DNA of 64,000 bases from NCBI GenBank assembly GCA_964001305.1, contig CAXFAI010000036.1, positions 1 through 64,000 of the forward strand, read 5' to 3'. Numbering within the stretch: the stretch's first letter is position 1; every line of letters starts with the position of its first letter. Below the pieces are notes generated by a model. The model saw only the letters and a program-made list of their open reading frames with translations. It was not told where the DNA came from and did not search any database. The position numbers and the translations under genes were made by a program. Of the stretch, positions 43,509-52,299 are shown one piece after another. The DNA comes from CAJXMH01 sp964001305. Its GTDB lineage: Bacteria > Bacteroidota > Bacteroidia > Flavobacteriales_E > Vicingaceae.

Positions 43509-44579
43509 TTACTCTTTTTCTTGGTTGTTTATTTTAAACACCAAGTTAAATGATAAGGAGTGATATTTTGAAAAATTATAGGCAAGAGCGAGCACAGCTA
43601 TTTCTTTGTATTTAGCTGATGCTCCAATTGCAGCCCTCATTAACCCTTGTGTCGAACTTAGATTAACTGGATTCGTCACACTAAAGGCTTCCTGAACAAC
43701 GGTATTTCCAAAACTATCTTGCTCTTCCACTTCATAGCGATAGGTACCGTTTATATTGAACGCTGTATTGGTGGTGTAATAGGATACCAAGCCAAAAACC
43801 GAATAATATTCTTTTTCATAAGAAGCCGTAAGCTCTGCATTTACCGTTTGGTCTTCTAAAATTACATTTTGATTTTCCCCCTCTAATAAATCTTGTGGTT
43901 TATAATCAAAACGCGAATAATTGTAAAGCACACTTGCAGATACATAAATGGGTGACTCCTCTTCTAAAAAGTACTTATTAAGTTGATGTTTTAAACCGAA
44001 ACCATACTCATAGTGATTTACGTCCCTTACTTCTACATTTGGGAAATACCGTAAGCTCACTTCAAAATTTGCTGGCAAACCCATACTAAAAAGCAAGGCT
44101 GTTTTAGGTAAGGCATTATAAGGGGTTTTAATCCCATTCAATGCCGAAAAATCTTCTTCATATTGCACGGTTCCACCAAAAGGAGTGGTCAACTCCCCTT
44201 CCACTTGGTAAATTAAATCCTTTTCAGTTGCACCACCAATTACAGTCGGTAAATTAGGTGCATTGGGATTGGCTAAACGCAGTTTATCACTAAAACCTGT
44301 TTGATTAAAATTGAACTGTTGATCACTTTCTTTTAAGAATGTTGCAGAAGATTGCAAAGCAATACTAAAACCTAAAGGCCTAAGTGTTTTTCCACTGAAT
44401 TGCCAAGCCGTAGCTTGATTTACCCCATAAGCGTCTACCACTGAGCCTGCATATTGTTGAGCATATAAATTGATGTTGTATAAAAAATCACGCTCGATTT
44501 CTTCATTATCAAAGTCAACAAGTTGAGCTGAAACACAGACTGACAACATTATGCAGAACATTAAAAAGGGTAGTTTCAT
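43509..44579 (-). CDS. Outer-membrane beta-barrel-like protein, DUF6588 type
   Basis: A 356-aa protein with signal peptide (LPFLMFCIMLSVCVSA-QL). The N-terminal YNINLYAQQYAGSVVDAYGVNQ... followed by LRPLGFSIALQSSATFL resembles the DUF6588 family as I recall it (moderate certainty). The rest has regular amphipathic beta strands (EVSLRYFPNVEVRDVNHYEYGFGLKHQL; SFNLVFKINN at the end), suggesting an outer-membrane barrel. Function unknown. It is divergent from the EEP gene (74 bp) and convergent with icd. Confidence 0.65.
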   Translation of the reverse strand: MKLPFLMFCIMLSVCVSAQLVDFDNEEIERDFLYNINLYAQQYAGSVVDAYGVNQATAWQFSGKTLRPLGFSIALQSSATFLKESDQQFNFNQTGFSDKLRLANPNAPNLPTVIGGATEKDLIYQVEGELTTPFGGTVQYEEDFSALNGIKTPYNALPKTALLFSMGLPANFEVSLRYFPNVEVRDVNHYEYGFGLKHQLNKYFLEEESPIYVSASVLYNYSRFDYKPQDLLEGENQNVILEDQTVNAELTASYEKEYYSVFGLVSYYTTNTAFNINGTYRYEVEEQDSFGNTVVQEAFSVTNPVNLSSTQGLMRAAIGASAKYKEIAVLALAYNFSKYHSLSFNLVFKINNQEKE

Positions 44580-44641
44580 GGTTTGGTTTTTTAATAAACT
44601 TTTAAAACAAAAATTGTAGAAAAAGCTTAATGGGTTTGGTT

Positions 44642-44649
44642 TATTTTTG
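44642..44649 (+). promoter_or_regulatory. -7-like box (TATTTTTG) immediately before the 44654 start
   Basis: Exact TAnnTTTG match ending 4 nt before the ATG. With typical spacing the transcript would start at or next to the start codon (leaderless). The -33 partner is weak (TTG at 25 nt). Confidence 0.35.
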
Positions 44650-44653
44650 AAAC

Positions 44654-45691
44654 ATGGAAATCCTGCTAATTGTTTTGCTTAACCTTTTCAGTGCGCTTAC
44701 TTTTCTTCCTTTGCTCAAGCATGAGCATTGGTTGGTAAGAATTTGGGATTATCCCAGAAAACAGATTCTTGTTTTACACTTACCTATTTTTATTGGAGCA
44801 GTTCTTTTACTTCCATTTGAAAATTACTACCTGACCATTAGCATGGGAATTTCTGCAGCAGCATTGATCTTTATTTCTACTCGTATCTTTCCCTACACCA
44901 AACTAAAAAGCAAGCAAATTAAAAGTGCACAATCGCTTAAAAATTCTATCAGCATTTTAGTTTCTAATGTCGAAATGAAGAATAGTGATTACCAAACGCT
45001 TTGTGGAATCATAAAAAAAGAAAAGGCAGACATTGTACTTTTACTAGAAGCTGATGAAGAGTGGCAAATTCAAATTAGTGAAATAGAAAGCATTTACCCC
45101 TTCAGGCATTTATTGCCCTTAGGGAATACTTATGGCATGTTGCTTTATTCCAAGGTAGAATTTCAGAAGCCTGAATTTCGATACTTGGTCAACGATGACA
45201 TTCCATCTTTCCGAGCAAATATTGAACTTGCGAACAAACAACTTATTCATTTCTACGGGGTACATCCAGAACCTCCATTTCCAACCCAAAGCACAACTAC
45301 CGTTGAAAGAGATGCGGAGATATTAAAAATAGGTAGAGAAATTGCATCTTTGGATAAACCTGTGATAGTTGCTGGCGATCTAAATGATGTGGCTTGGTCT
45401 AGAACAACACGACTCTTTCAAAAAGTTAGTCGATTATTAGACCCCCGAATTGGACGAGGGTTTTACAGTACATTTCATGCCAGGCACTTTTGGGCCCGGT
45501 GGCCCTTAGATCACATCTTTGTTTCAAAGCATTTTGAAGTAATTGAAATGAAAAGACTTCCTTACATGGGCTCCGATCATTTTCCAATAAAAATTGATGT
45601 AAGCTTAAATTACAGTCAACAAAACGAAAGCGTTGAAGCCATTAATTTAGAGGAAAAAATGGAAGTAAAGGAGAAAATAGAGAAAGCATGA
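44654..45691 (+). CDS. Endonuclease/exonuclease/phosphatase (EEP) family protein, membrane-anchored
   Basis: A 345-aa protein. Three N-terminal TM helices (LLIVLLNLFSALTFLPLL; ILVLHLPIFIGAVLLLPF; LTISMGISAAALIFISTRIF) are followed by an EEP catalytic domain (about 95-320). Metal and catalytic motifs: VSNVEMKNS, LLLEADEEW (Glu), YGVHPEPPF (His), VAGDLNDVAWS (Asp/Asn), WPLDHIFVS (Asp-His) and GSDHFPI (Asp-His). These proteins hydrolyse phosphodiesters in nucleic acids, sphingolipids or inositol phosphates; the extracytoplasmic topology argues for a lipid or extracellular substrate. The stop overlaps the next ATG (ATGA). Confidence 0.86.
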   Translation: MEILLIVLLNLFSALTFLPLLKHEHWLVRIWDYPRKQILVLHLPIFIGAVLLLPFENYYLTISMGISAAALIFISTRIFPYTKLKSKQIKSAQSLKNSISILVSNVEMKNSDYQTLCGIIKKEKADIVLLLEADEEWQIQISEIESIYPFRHLLPLGNTYGMLLYSKVEFQKPEFRYLVNDDIPSFRANIELANKQLIHFYGVHPEPPFPTQSTTTVERDAEILKIGREIASLDKPVIVAGDLNDVAWSRTTRLFQKVSRLLDPRIGRGFYSTFHARHFWARWPLDHIFVSKHFEVIEMKRLPYMGSDHFPIKIDVSLNYSQQNESVEAINLEEKMEVKEKIEKA

Positions 45692-46338
45692 AAGTGAGCA
45701 TTTACTGTATTCCTGGTTTAGGACAAGACCATCGAATTTTTGAAGGTTTAGCCATTCCAAACGCAGACATCCATTTTTTAGATTGGATCGAAGCAGTTGA
45801 AGGAGAGAGCATGCAAGAATATGCAAAACGCTTTGCCGAGCAACTTCCTGACGACCCTAATATTTGTCTACTCGGCGTTAGTTTAGGTGGCATTGTAAGT
45901 GTTGAAATTTCTAGAATTCGGCCAATTAAAAAGCTCTATTTAATCAGTACTGTTAAAAGAACATCAGAAATGCCCGGCTATATGGCTTGGTTAGAAAAAT
46001 TACCTTCAAACTCAAAAAACGCTGCCAAGTTTGCCATTGATGCAAGCATTACGCTAAAGCCTTTTTACGACCAAGCCAACGCCGCAGGAAATGAGCTCTT
46101 TCATAAGATGGTAAAAGCGGCAAGTTTGGATTTTATCAATTGGGGCATTAAAGCCATTGCTCAATGGAATATGGAAGAAGAATTAAACTGTCCTTTTCTT
46201 CATATTCACGGTACGGCTGACTTGGTATTTCCGATAAAAAATATACACCAAGCGATGACCTTTAAAGGCGGAACACATTATATGATTTACAACAACGCCT
46301 CTGACATTTCAAATTGGATACAAACTGACATATCATAA
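45688..46338 (+). CDS. Alpha/beta hydrolase
   Basis: A 216-aa cytoplasmic protein with the alpha/beta-hydrolase fold: oxyanion region CIPGLGQDHRIFEG, nucleophile elbow LLGVSLGGIVSVEI (Ser in GxSxG), a late Asp (HGTADLVFPI) and His (FKGGTHYMI) completing the triad. Substrate unknown. Coupled to the EEP gene by a 4-bp ATGA overlap and followed by a bidirectional terminator. Confidence 0.86.
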   Translation: MKVSIYCIPGLGQDHRIFEGLAIPNADIHFLDWIEAVEGESMQEYAKRFAEQLPDDPNICLLGVSLGGIVSVEISRIRPIKKLYLISTVKRTSEMPGYMAWLEKLPSNSKNAAKFAIDASITLKPFYDQANAAGNELFHKMVKAASLDFINWGIKAIAQWNMEEELNCPFLHIHGTADLVFPIKNIHQAMTFKGGTHYMIYNNASDISNWIQTDIS

Positions 46339-46339
46339 A

Positions 46340-46365
46340 AAAAGGCTTCCTAATGGAAGCCTTTT
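46340..46365. terminator. Bidirectional intrinsic terminator
   Basis: AAAAGGCTTCC / GGAAGCCTTTT, TAAT loop, perfect 11-bp stem with flanking A-run and T-run. Sits between the convergent hydrolase (plus) and tpx (minus) genes. Confidence 0.92.
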
Positions 46366-46370
46366 TATTT

Positions 46371-46880
46371 TTACACCAATGATTCAACCGCTTTCATGGC
46401 CTCATCATAATTTGGCTCATGGGTTACATCATCAACCTCTTCTATGTATTTAATTACATTATTTTGGTCTACTACAAAAACAATTCTTGCTAACAAGCCT
46501 TTCAAAGGACCTTCAATCATTTCAGCTTGATATTCTGTTGCAAAATCATTGTATCTAAAATCTGAAGCAGGAATTACGTCTTCAATACCTTCTGTTGTAC
46601 AAAAACGTTTCATGGCCATTGGCAAATCTTTAGAAACAATTAAACCAACTACACCCTCTTTCTTTCCAAGTTTTTCATTAAAAGCTCTTGCTTCAGCTTG
46701 ACAGATTCCCGTATCTAAACTAGGCAAGGCAATGATAACTTTCACTTTCCCTTCGTAATCAGCTAAACTCCCTTCTGATAAGTCTTGCTTAACAAATGTA
46801 AAATCCTCCGCAGTGGCTCCTACCTGAGGTAAATCTCCACTAAGTTTTATCGTATCTCCTTTGAATTTTGTTGTGCTCAT
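46371..46880 (-). CDS. tpx: Thiol peroxidase
   Basis: A 169-aa peroxiredoxin of the Tpx class reducing H2O2 and alkyl hydroperoxides with thioredoxin. Peroxidatic C60 in PSLDTGIC and resolving C94 in KRFC match E. coli Tpx C61 and C95; the conserved Thr/Arg environment (SDFRYNDF) is present. Cytoplasmic, monocistronic. The promoter-like element upstream is CAAA at 46929-46932 and CGAAATTA at 46900-46907 (minus-strand TTTG-N21-TAATTTCG). Confidence 0.96.
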   Translation of the reverse strand: MSTTKFKGDTIKLSGDLPQVGATAEDFTFVKQDLSEGSLADYEGKVKVIIALPSLDTGICQAEARAFNEKLGKKEGVVGLIVSKDLPMAMKRFCTTEGIEDVIPASDFRYNDFATEYQAEMIEGPLKGLLARIVFVVDQNNVIKYIEEVDDVTHEPNYDEAMKAVESLV

Positions 46881-46899
46881 GTGTTTTAGTTTTAGTAAT

Positions 46900-46932
46900 C
46901 GAAATTAAGCAGCTTTTCAATCTCATAACAAA
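46900..46932 (-). promoter_or_regulatory. Candidate promoter of tpx
   Basis: Minus strand TTTG (46932-46929), 21-nt spacer, TAATTTCG (46907-46900), seven of eight matches to TAnnTTTG. The predicted leader is about 12-20 nt. Confidence 0.35.
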
Positions 46933-46970
46933 AAATTCCTCTTAAGGTTTCCAAAAAATAAAGTGTATTA

Positions 46971-46991
46971 GCGTTAATTATTTCTTAACGC
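46971..46991. repeat. 7-bp inverted repeat in tpx/olsF divergent region
   Basis: GCGTTAA (46971-46977) and TTAACGC (46985-46991) with a 7-nt spacer, 35 nt before the acyltransferase ATG. Could be an operator; no factor can be named. Confidence 0.4.
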
Positions 46992-47025
46992 TCAACTTAC
47001 ATAAAGTCAATAAAATTGCTCCACT

Positions 47026-48786
47026 ATGGAAGGGGATTTGATTACGGAAGAAGCTTTTGGCAAAACCACTCATCTTGAACGTTTTAAATTGGCTACTAAA
47101 GTCTTAATGGGTATTAGTGGTATTAAAAAATTGAATGCGCTTTATGCAAAAACGTCCCACTACAATGGCCTAGAATTTATTGAAGCCGTATTTCAAGAAT
47201 TGCGATTTCACTTTGAGTTAGATGAAACAGAGTTAAACAAAATTCCTACTGAAGGCAGCTTCATTACCGTTTCCAATCATCCTTTTGGAGCGCTTGATGG
47301 CCTGCTGCTGCTTTACATTGTTAGTAAAAAGCGTACTGATTTTAAAGTCATGGCTAATTTTCTATTAAAAGAAATCAAACCCATAGAAGATTATTTTCTT
47401 TCTGTAAATCCATTTGAAAACCGAAAAGAGGCTTCTTCTAGCCTTGTTGGAACTAAGCAAGCTTTGATTCAGTTAAAAAATGGCGGTGGACTTGGGATTT
47501 TTCCAGCAGGCGAAGTTTCTTCCTTTCAAAGCCATCAACGTCATATTATAGATAAGCAATGGCAAACTTCCATTCTCAAACTCATCAAAAAAGCCAAAGT
47601 GCCGGTTGTGCCCATATTCTTTAATGGTAGCAATAGCCTATTGTTTCATTTACTGGGAATGGTTCATCCGAATCTACGAACACTTGCCTTGCCTTCAGAA
47701 ATGCTAAAGAAAAAAGGCACAAAGGTGAAAGTTCGTATTGGCAGACCAATTAAGGTTAGTGAACAAGAAGAATGGGTAAAGCCTCAAGATTTAGGAAGAT
47801 TTTTAAGAGCAAAAACCTATTGTTTAGGTTCATCATCAGAAGTTAGCACTTATTTTAAAGAAAAACTAAAACGACTAAAAACAGCTAAACCGATTGCATT
47901 GGCCAAAGATTCTCTGGTTTTAATTCAAGAAATTGAAAAACTGGAAAGCTATCGCATATTGCAACAAGCAGAGTTTGAATTATACTTATGTGGGGCAAAT
48001 CAAATCCCAAACCTCCTTCATGAAATTGGTCGTTTAAGAGAAGTTACTTTTAGGGCAGTTGGTGAAGGTAGCAACAAGGCTCTTGACTTGGATGAATATG
48101 ATTTCTATTATCAGCATTTATTCTTGTGGGATAAACAAAACCATCAATTAGCTGGTGCATATCGATTGGGCAAAGGTGACGACATTTTAAAATCTCATGG
48201 AAAGAAAGGATTTTACATTCACAGTTTATTTAAACTTAAAAAAGAGTTTAAGCCCATATTAGCGCAAAGTATTGAAATGGGGCGCTCCTTTGTGGTTAAA
48301 GAGTACCAACAAAAGAGGCTTCCACTTTTTCTTTTGTGGAAAGGCATCATGCATTTTCTGACTTCAAAACCTGAAGTAAAATACTTAATAGGCCCAGTGA
48401 GTATTTCAAACAACTATTCTCGATTTTCAAGAATGCTTATGGTGGAGTTTATTCGTCGGTTTTACTTTAACCATCATTTAGCCAAATGGGTTGAACCCAG
48501 AAAACAGTTTAAAGTAAATTTTAAAAAAGTTGAGGGAGGCACGTTATTGGATGGAGCCAAAGAAGACATGAAAAAAATTGATCAAATTATTTCAGATGTT
48601 GAACCTGACCATGCTCCACTACCGGTACTTATAAAAAAATACATCCGTCAAAATGCGAAAATCATTGGCTTCAACTTAGACCCAAAATTTAACCATGCCT
48701 TAGATGGGCTTATGATTCTAGACATTGATGATTTGCCCAAATCTTCCATAGAAGATTTGCAAAAAGACATGAAAGTAGTTGTCTAA
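47026..48786 (+). CDS. olsF: Bifunctional aminolipid acyltransferase (PlsC domain + OlsB-like domain, OlsF type)
   Basis: A 586-aa fusion. The N-terminal PlsC-like acyltransferase (about 55-280) has the HX4D motif in SNHPFGALDG and motif III FPAGEVSS; the C-terminal half (about 300-540) is an OlsB/hemolysin-type N-acyltransferase: LREVTFRAVGEGSNKALDLDEYD, AGAYRLGKGDDI, MGRSFVVKEYQ. Family knowledge: OlsF proteins in Flavobacterium and Serratia make ornithine or related aminolipids, the C-terminal domain doing N-acylation and the N-terminal domain O-acylation; Bacteroidota also make glycine lipids this way. The head-group amino acid here is not predictable. Overlaps the convergent helicase gene by 4 bp (shared CTAA). 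Confidence 0.85.
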   Translation: MEGDLITEEAFGKTTHLERFKLATKVLMGISGIKKLNALYAKTSHYNGLEFIEAVFQELRFHFELDETELNKIPTEGSFITVSNHPFGALDGLLLLYIVSKKRTDFKVMANFLLKEIKPIEDYFLSVNPFENRKEASSSLVGTKQALIQLKNGGGLGIFPAGEVSSFQSHQRHIIDKQWQTSILKLIKKAKVPVVPIFFNGSNSLLFHLLGMVHPNLRTLALPSEMLKKKGTKVKVRIGRPIKVSEQEEWVKPQDLGRFLRAKTYCLGSSSEVSTYFKEKLKRLKTAKPIALAKDSLVLIQEIEKLESYRILQQAEFELYLCGANQIPNLLHEIGRLREVTFRAVGEGSNKALDLDEYDFYYQHLFLWDKQNHQLAGAYRLGKGDDILKSHGKKGFYIHSLFKLKKEFKPILAQSIEMGRSFVVKEYQQKRLPLFLLWKGIMHFLTSKPEVKYLIGPVSISNNYSRFSRMLMVEFIRRFYFNHHLAKWVEPRKQFKVNFKKVEGGTLLDGAKEDMKKIDQIISDVEPDHAPLPVLIKKYIRQNAKIIGFNLDPKFNHALDGLMILDIDDLPKSSIEDLQKDMKVVV

Positions 48787-50219
48787 CTTTCTTCAAAGAA
48801 GGCTGGATGAAAATTGACCAGATAGAGTTGTTCTGTGGCTCTACTGATAGCCGTATACAGCCACCTGATGTATGATGAGTCTACCATTTCTTCGGTTAAA
48901 TAACCTTGGTCAACAAACACCGCTTTCCATTGCCCGCCTTGCGATTTATGGCAAGTAACTGCGTAGGCAAACTTGACTTGTAAGGCATTAAAATAAGGGT
49001 CTTTTTGCAGGGCTTCCAACTGTTTCTTCTTAGTTCCAAAGTCCAAATATTCTTCCATTACATCAAAGTAAAATGCTTTTGCACGTTCTTGATCCAAAGA
49101 AGGAGTTTCTGCATGAATAACATCTAACATGATTTTAACATCAACTATGGGTTGATTGGGATAATCTATTAAGCGGATGTTAGCATCACAAAAACGAAAT
49201 CCATAACGCTCTTCAAAATTTCCCAAGCTCATAATTTCAGCAATATCACCATTGGCTATAAAAGCAGTATCAGCTCCATTCCCTAACCAGTAATAGTTGT
49301 TTTTAACGATCATGATGTAATCTCCTGCTGAGATTTCTTCCTCCTGTCCTCTTATTCGAATTCTTATCTGCTGATTAAATTCGTTAGCTCGTTTGTTCGA
49401 ACGACAAACCACCATCACTTGATCATCGCCATATTTTGAAATGGCTGTATGAAGTTCGTCTTCAAGTTCAAAACCATTTATCGCAGATACGTCTGTAAAA
49501 CCTTCTGTTTTAAATTGAATTCTAGGTTTTTCTTCCTTTAATTGCTCTCTTAAATTGGTCGCGTTCCACAAAATACCAGAATCTTCCGTTTGGCGAACAA
49601 CCGTTTTAAGCTCCACCCCTTTCAAACTCAAATCAAAATTTCGCTTTAAATATTGAGGATCTAAAGCTGGACTAAGCTCACTTCCTACAGGTGGCAATTG
49701 GGCAATATCTCCAATAAAAACCAAGCGACAATTTTTCGATGAATAAACATATTGAATCAAATCATCCAACAAACTTCTTTGTCCACTCCCAAATGATATT
49801 ACACTACCACCTTGATCTGCAATCATAGAAGCCTCATCTACCAAGAAAACGGTATTAGTATGTAAGTTGGCGGCCAATTCAAAGCGCATTTGAGCATCAA
49901 TTGATTTTTTTGCCTGATATATTTTTTTGTGAATGGTAAAGGCCTGTTTCTTAGCGAAAGCAGACATCACTTTAGCTGCTCTACCTGTTGGTGCAAGAAG
50001 AACGGTTTTATATTTAAATTGAGGCAAGGTTTTTACTAAAGCACCAACAGAAGTTGTCTTTCCAGTTCCGGCATAACCTCTTATGATAAATGCAGGTCGG
50101 TGAATAGGCTGAAATAGAAAGCGCTCCAATCGTTCAATTAAATCCACTTGATCGCTAGTAGGCGAAGCAGGTAAATAGCTGTAAAATGTTTTCTGAAAAT
50201 AACTGGGCTCTGAACTCAT
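48783..50219 (-). CDS. RecD-like DNA helicase (SF1B ATPase)
   Basis: A 478-aa cytoplasmic superfamily 1B helicase. Walker A GYAGTGKTTSVGAL (about residue 44), Walker B-like TVFLVDEASM, motif III VFIGDIAQLPPVGSE, motif IV-V QVMVVCRSNKRANEFN, and motifs V-VI FAYAVTCHKSQGGQW and YTAISRATEQLYLVN. Length (~480) fits the short Bacteroidota 'ATP-dependent RecD-like/AAA' family rather than RecD2 (~700+), so no N-terminal extension. Probably acts in DNA repair or replication-fork processing. No RecBC or nuclease partner is nearby. Confidence 0.88.
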   Translation of the reverse strand: MSSEPSYFQKTFYSYLPASPTSDQVDLIERLERFLFQPIHRPAFIIRGYAGTGKTTSVGALVKTLPQFKYKTVLLAPTGRAAKVMSAFAKKQAFTIHKKIYQAKKSIDAQMRFELAANLHTNTVFLVDEASMIADQGGSVISFGSGQRSLLDDLIQYVYSSKNCRLVFIGDIAQLPPVGSELSPALDPQYLKRNFDLSLKGVELKTVVRQTEDSGILWNATNLREQLKEEKPRIQFKTEGFTDVSAINGFELEDELHTAISKYGDDQVMVVCRSNKRANEFNQQIRIRIRGQEEEISAGDYIMIVKNNYYWLGNGADTAFIANGDIAEIMSLGNFEERYGFRFCDANIRLIDYPNQPIVDVKIMLDVIHAETPSLDQERAKAFYFDVMEEYLDFGTKKKQLEALQKDPYFNALQVKFAYAVTCHKSQGGQWKAVFVDQGYLTEEMVDSSYIRWLYTAISRATEQLYLVNFHPAFFEES

Positions 50220-50260
50220 GAATGTGTCAAAATTAACCTAAATACAATGCGAGAATAGCA

Positions 50261-50290
50261 TTTGTCACCAACAAAAAAATTGTAGATTTG
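50261..50290 (+). promoter_or_regulatory. Strong Bacteroidota-type promoter for the 50325 gene cluster
   Basis: TTTG (50261-50264), 18-nt spacer, TAGATTTG (50283-50290): consensus -33 and -7 with good spacing. The predicted start near 50296 gives a ~29-nt leader. Confidence 0.6.
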
Positions 50291-50324
50291 TGAGCGTTGT
50301 AAATTTTTAAAAATCAAATTTTCC

Positions 50325-50906
50325 ATGAAGATTGTAATTCAACTTGTACTTCTTGCTATCGCTTGTGTTTTAGGCTATTTAATATATGATGGAATTCAAA
50401 GTAAAATTGAATTTAAAGAAGAAGCTCAAAGCAGAGAAAATGTTGTTCATACCAGATTGGAAAACATTGCAGAGGCTCAAAAACAATTTAAAGCCGAAAA
50501 AGGAAGATATGCCGGAAGCTTTAGCGAATTGCTTAACTTCTTAAACAACGATTCTCTAACTATTGTTAAAGCAATTGGAAATGTTCCTGATACATTAACA
50601 GAGGCAGAAGCTGTTGCACAAGGGATTGTGATTAGAGATACTTCTTTGGTTCCTGCTTCTACTATTTTCCCAGAAGGTTTTGCTATAGATTCACTTCCTA
50701 TTGTTCCTTTTAGTAAAGGTTCTACTTTTGAAATGAAAGCAGACGTTATTGAGAAAAACAAAGTCAATGTGAATGTATTTGAAGCTTACACTACGCTTGA
50801 GGAAGTTTACACAGGTTTAAAAACCAAAAGTGAAAACGTTGACTTAGAAGATCGAGTTCAAATTGGCTCATTAACGGAACCGATTACTACCGGTAACTGG
50901 AGATAG
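50325..50906 (+). CDS. Hypothetical membrane-anchored protein with pilin-like N-terminus
   Basis: A 193-aa protein: one N-terminal TM helix (VIQLVLLAIACVLGYLIYDGI), then a helix and the segment LENIAEAQKQFKAEKGRYAGSFSELLNFL, which resembles type IV pseudopilin cores (helix followed by KG.Y..S..EL). There is no pilin prepilin peptidase motif (no G/F cleavage site before the TM), so it is not a canonical pilin. The rest is mixed alpha/beta. It leads the cluster DUF3822-rsmD-coaD-TlpA-like with 5 bp to the next gene, a context conserved in Bacteroidota. Function unknown. Confidence 0.7.
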   Translation: MKIVIQLVLLAIACVLGYLIYDGIQSKIEFKEEAQSRENVVHTRLENIAEAQKQFKAEKGRYAGSFSELLNFLNNDSLTIVKAIGNVPDTLTEAEAVAQGIVIRDTSLVPASTIFPEGFAIDSLPIVPFSKGSTFEMKADVIEKNKVNVNVFEAYTTLEEVYTGLKTKSENVDLEDRVQIGSLTEPITTGNWR

Positions 50907-50911
50907 TCTTT

Positions 50912-51769
50912 ATGGCTAATTCAACAGCGCTCCAAAAATCGCTTTTCGATCAGAGTTTTGTTGATCAGAAATCACAATTAGAGCTTTATTTTCAATTAAG
51001 CAAAACACAACTTCATGTTTGTTATCTTAATGCAAATAGCTTGCAATTTGTAGGCTTTGAAAAATATGCATTAGGAGAAAATACCAACTGGAGTCAAACT
51101 CTAGAGTCACTACGATTAATCGTTCATGCTTTTCCAAAAGAGTTCAAGAAAGTTTCTGTAAGTGTTTGTTCTTCCTTATTTACGCTAAGTCCAACAGCAT
51201 TATTTGATAGTAATCATCAAGCAGAATTATTTAATTTAAATCATTCTAAGCTTATAAATTCAGGTGACTTACTAAATCATGAAGTAAAAAGTCTACAGTT
51301 AAGCATAGTATTTGAATTGCCATTTTTAATCCAAAACTTGTTTAACGCTCATTTTGGGCCTTGCTCGTTTGTGCATGAGTCTTCCGTTTTTTTAGAAATT
51401 ATCAGTTCATTTAAACAAAAGGCCAACAATCAATTATTTGCCCAAATCCATGACGATCATTTTCAATTGGCTTATATCAAAAATCAAAAACTCCATTTCT
51501 ACAATCAATTTGAGTATAAATCGGTAGAAGACTTCATGTATTTTTTGCTTTATGTAACTGAACAATTAGAGATTGACAGAGACAAAATACCATTGCAATT
51601 AATGGGGAAAATAGAAACAGATTCGCCCATTTATCAAATGGTTTTTAAGTACTTAAGAGACGTTTCTATCGCCGAGCTTAACCCAAGCATAAAAAGCTCT
51701 CAAGTTCTTAGTCAAATAAATTTATCCCATTTTTACAATCTATTTAATCAGTACTTGTGCGAATCATAG
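50912..51769 (+). CDS. DUF3822 family protein
   Basis: A 285-aa protein. TALQKSLFDQSFVDQKSQLELYFQLSKTQL..YLN and the alternating LSIVFELPF and HFQLAYIKNQKLHFYNQF segments fit DUF3822, an actin/ASKHA-like-fold family in Bacteroidota usually just upstream of rsmD, as here. No catalytic motif is evident. It overlaps rsmD by 13 bp, indicating coupled translation. Confidence 0.82.
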   Translation: MANSTALQKSLFDQSFVDQKSQLELYFQLSKTQLHVCYLNANSLQFVGFEKYALGENTNWSQTLESLRLIVHAFPKEFKKVSVSVCSSLFTLSPTALFDSNHQAELFNLNHSKLINSGDLLNHEVKSLQLSIVFELPFLIQNLFNAHFGPCSFVHESSVFLEIISSFKQKANNQLFAQIHDDHFQLAYIKNQKLHFYNQFEYKSVEDFMYFLLYVTEQLEIDRDKIPLQLMGKIETDSPIYQMVFKYLRDVSIAELNPSIKSSQVLSQINLSHFYNLFNQYLCES

Positions 51770-52299
51770 CTGGTATTCATAAAGGAAGAAGACTTAGTCC
51801 ACCTAAGAACTTACCGGTTAGACCAACCACTGATTTTGCCAAGGAGGGTTTTTTTAATTTACTTCAGAATCGATTTGAATTAGAAGGGTCTGACATTTTA
51901 GACTTATGTGCAGGTACAGGAAATTTGAGTTTAGAATTTGCTTCTAGAGAAGCAAATTCCGTTTTGTCGATAGATCGACATCAAGGATGTTTGAACTACA
52001 TCTACAAAATGTCAAAGGAGTTAAACTTAACTCAAATCAAGTGTATTAAATCAGACCTTTTTCAATTTTTAAATCGCTGTAAAACGGATTTTGATCTCAT
52101 TTTTGCTGATCCACCTTATGGTTTGAAAGGAAGTGAAGACTTACCAAATCTAATTTTTGAACTTCAATTATTAAGAACAAATGGTTTCTTCATTTTAGAG
52201 CATGGAAGGGAGTTAAACTTTGAGAATCACCCCAATTATCAATTTAGTAGAAAGTACGGAAATGTTAACTTTACGTTCTTTCAAAAAGAGGTATCATGA
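51757..52299 (+). CDS. rsmD: 16S rRNA (guanine966-N2)-methyltransferase RsmD
   Basis: A 180-aa SAM-dependent methyltransferase. N-terminus MRIIAGIHKGRRLSPP..LPVRPTTDFAKEGFFNLL is the RsmD signature; SAM motif I is DILDLCAGTGNLSLE; the catalytic DPPY motif is in FADPPYGL. GTG start at 51757, inside the DUF3822 3' end. Its stop overlaps the coaD ATG (ATGA). Modifies G966 in the small-subunit rRNA. Confidence 0.94.
   Translation: MRIIAGIHKGRRLSPPKNLPVRPTTDFAKEGFFNLLQNRFELEGSDILDLCAGTGNLSLEFASREANSVLSIDRHQGCLNYIYKMSKELNLTQIKCIKSDLFQFLNRCKTDFDLIFADPPYGLKGSEDLPNLIFELQLLRTNGFFILEHGRELNFENHPNYQFSRKYGNVNFTFFQKEVS

Noticed and set aside
43509..44579. Firm naming of the barrel protein as a specific porin
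   Set aside because: Only barrel-like strand patterns and partial DUF6588 resemblance are visible, so no specific function is claimed.
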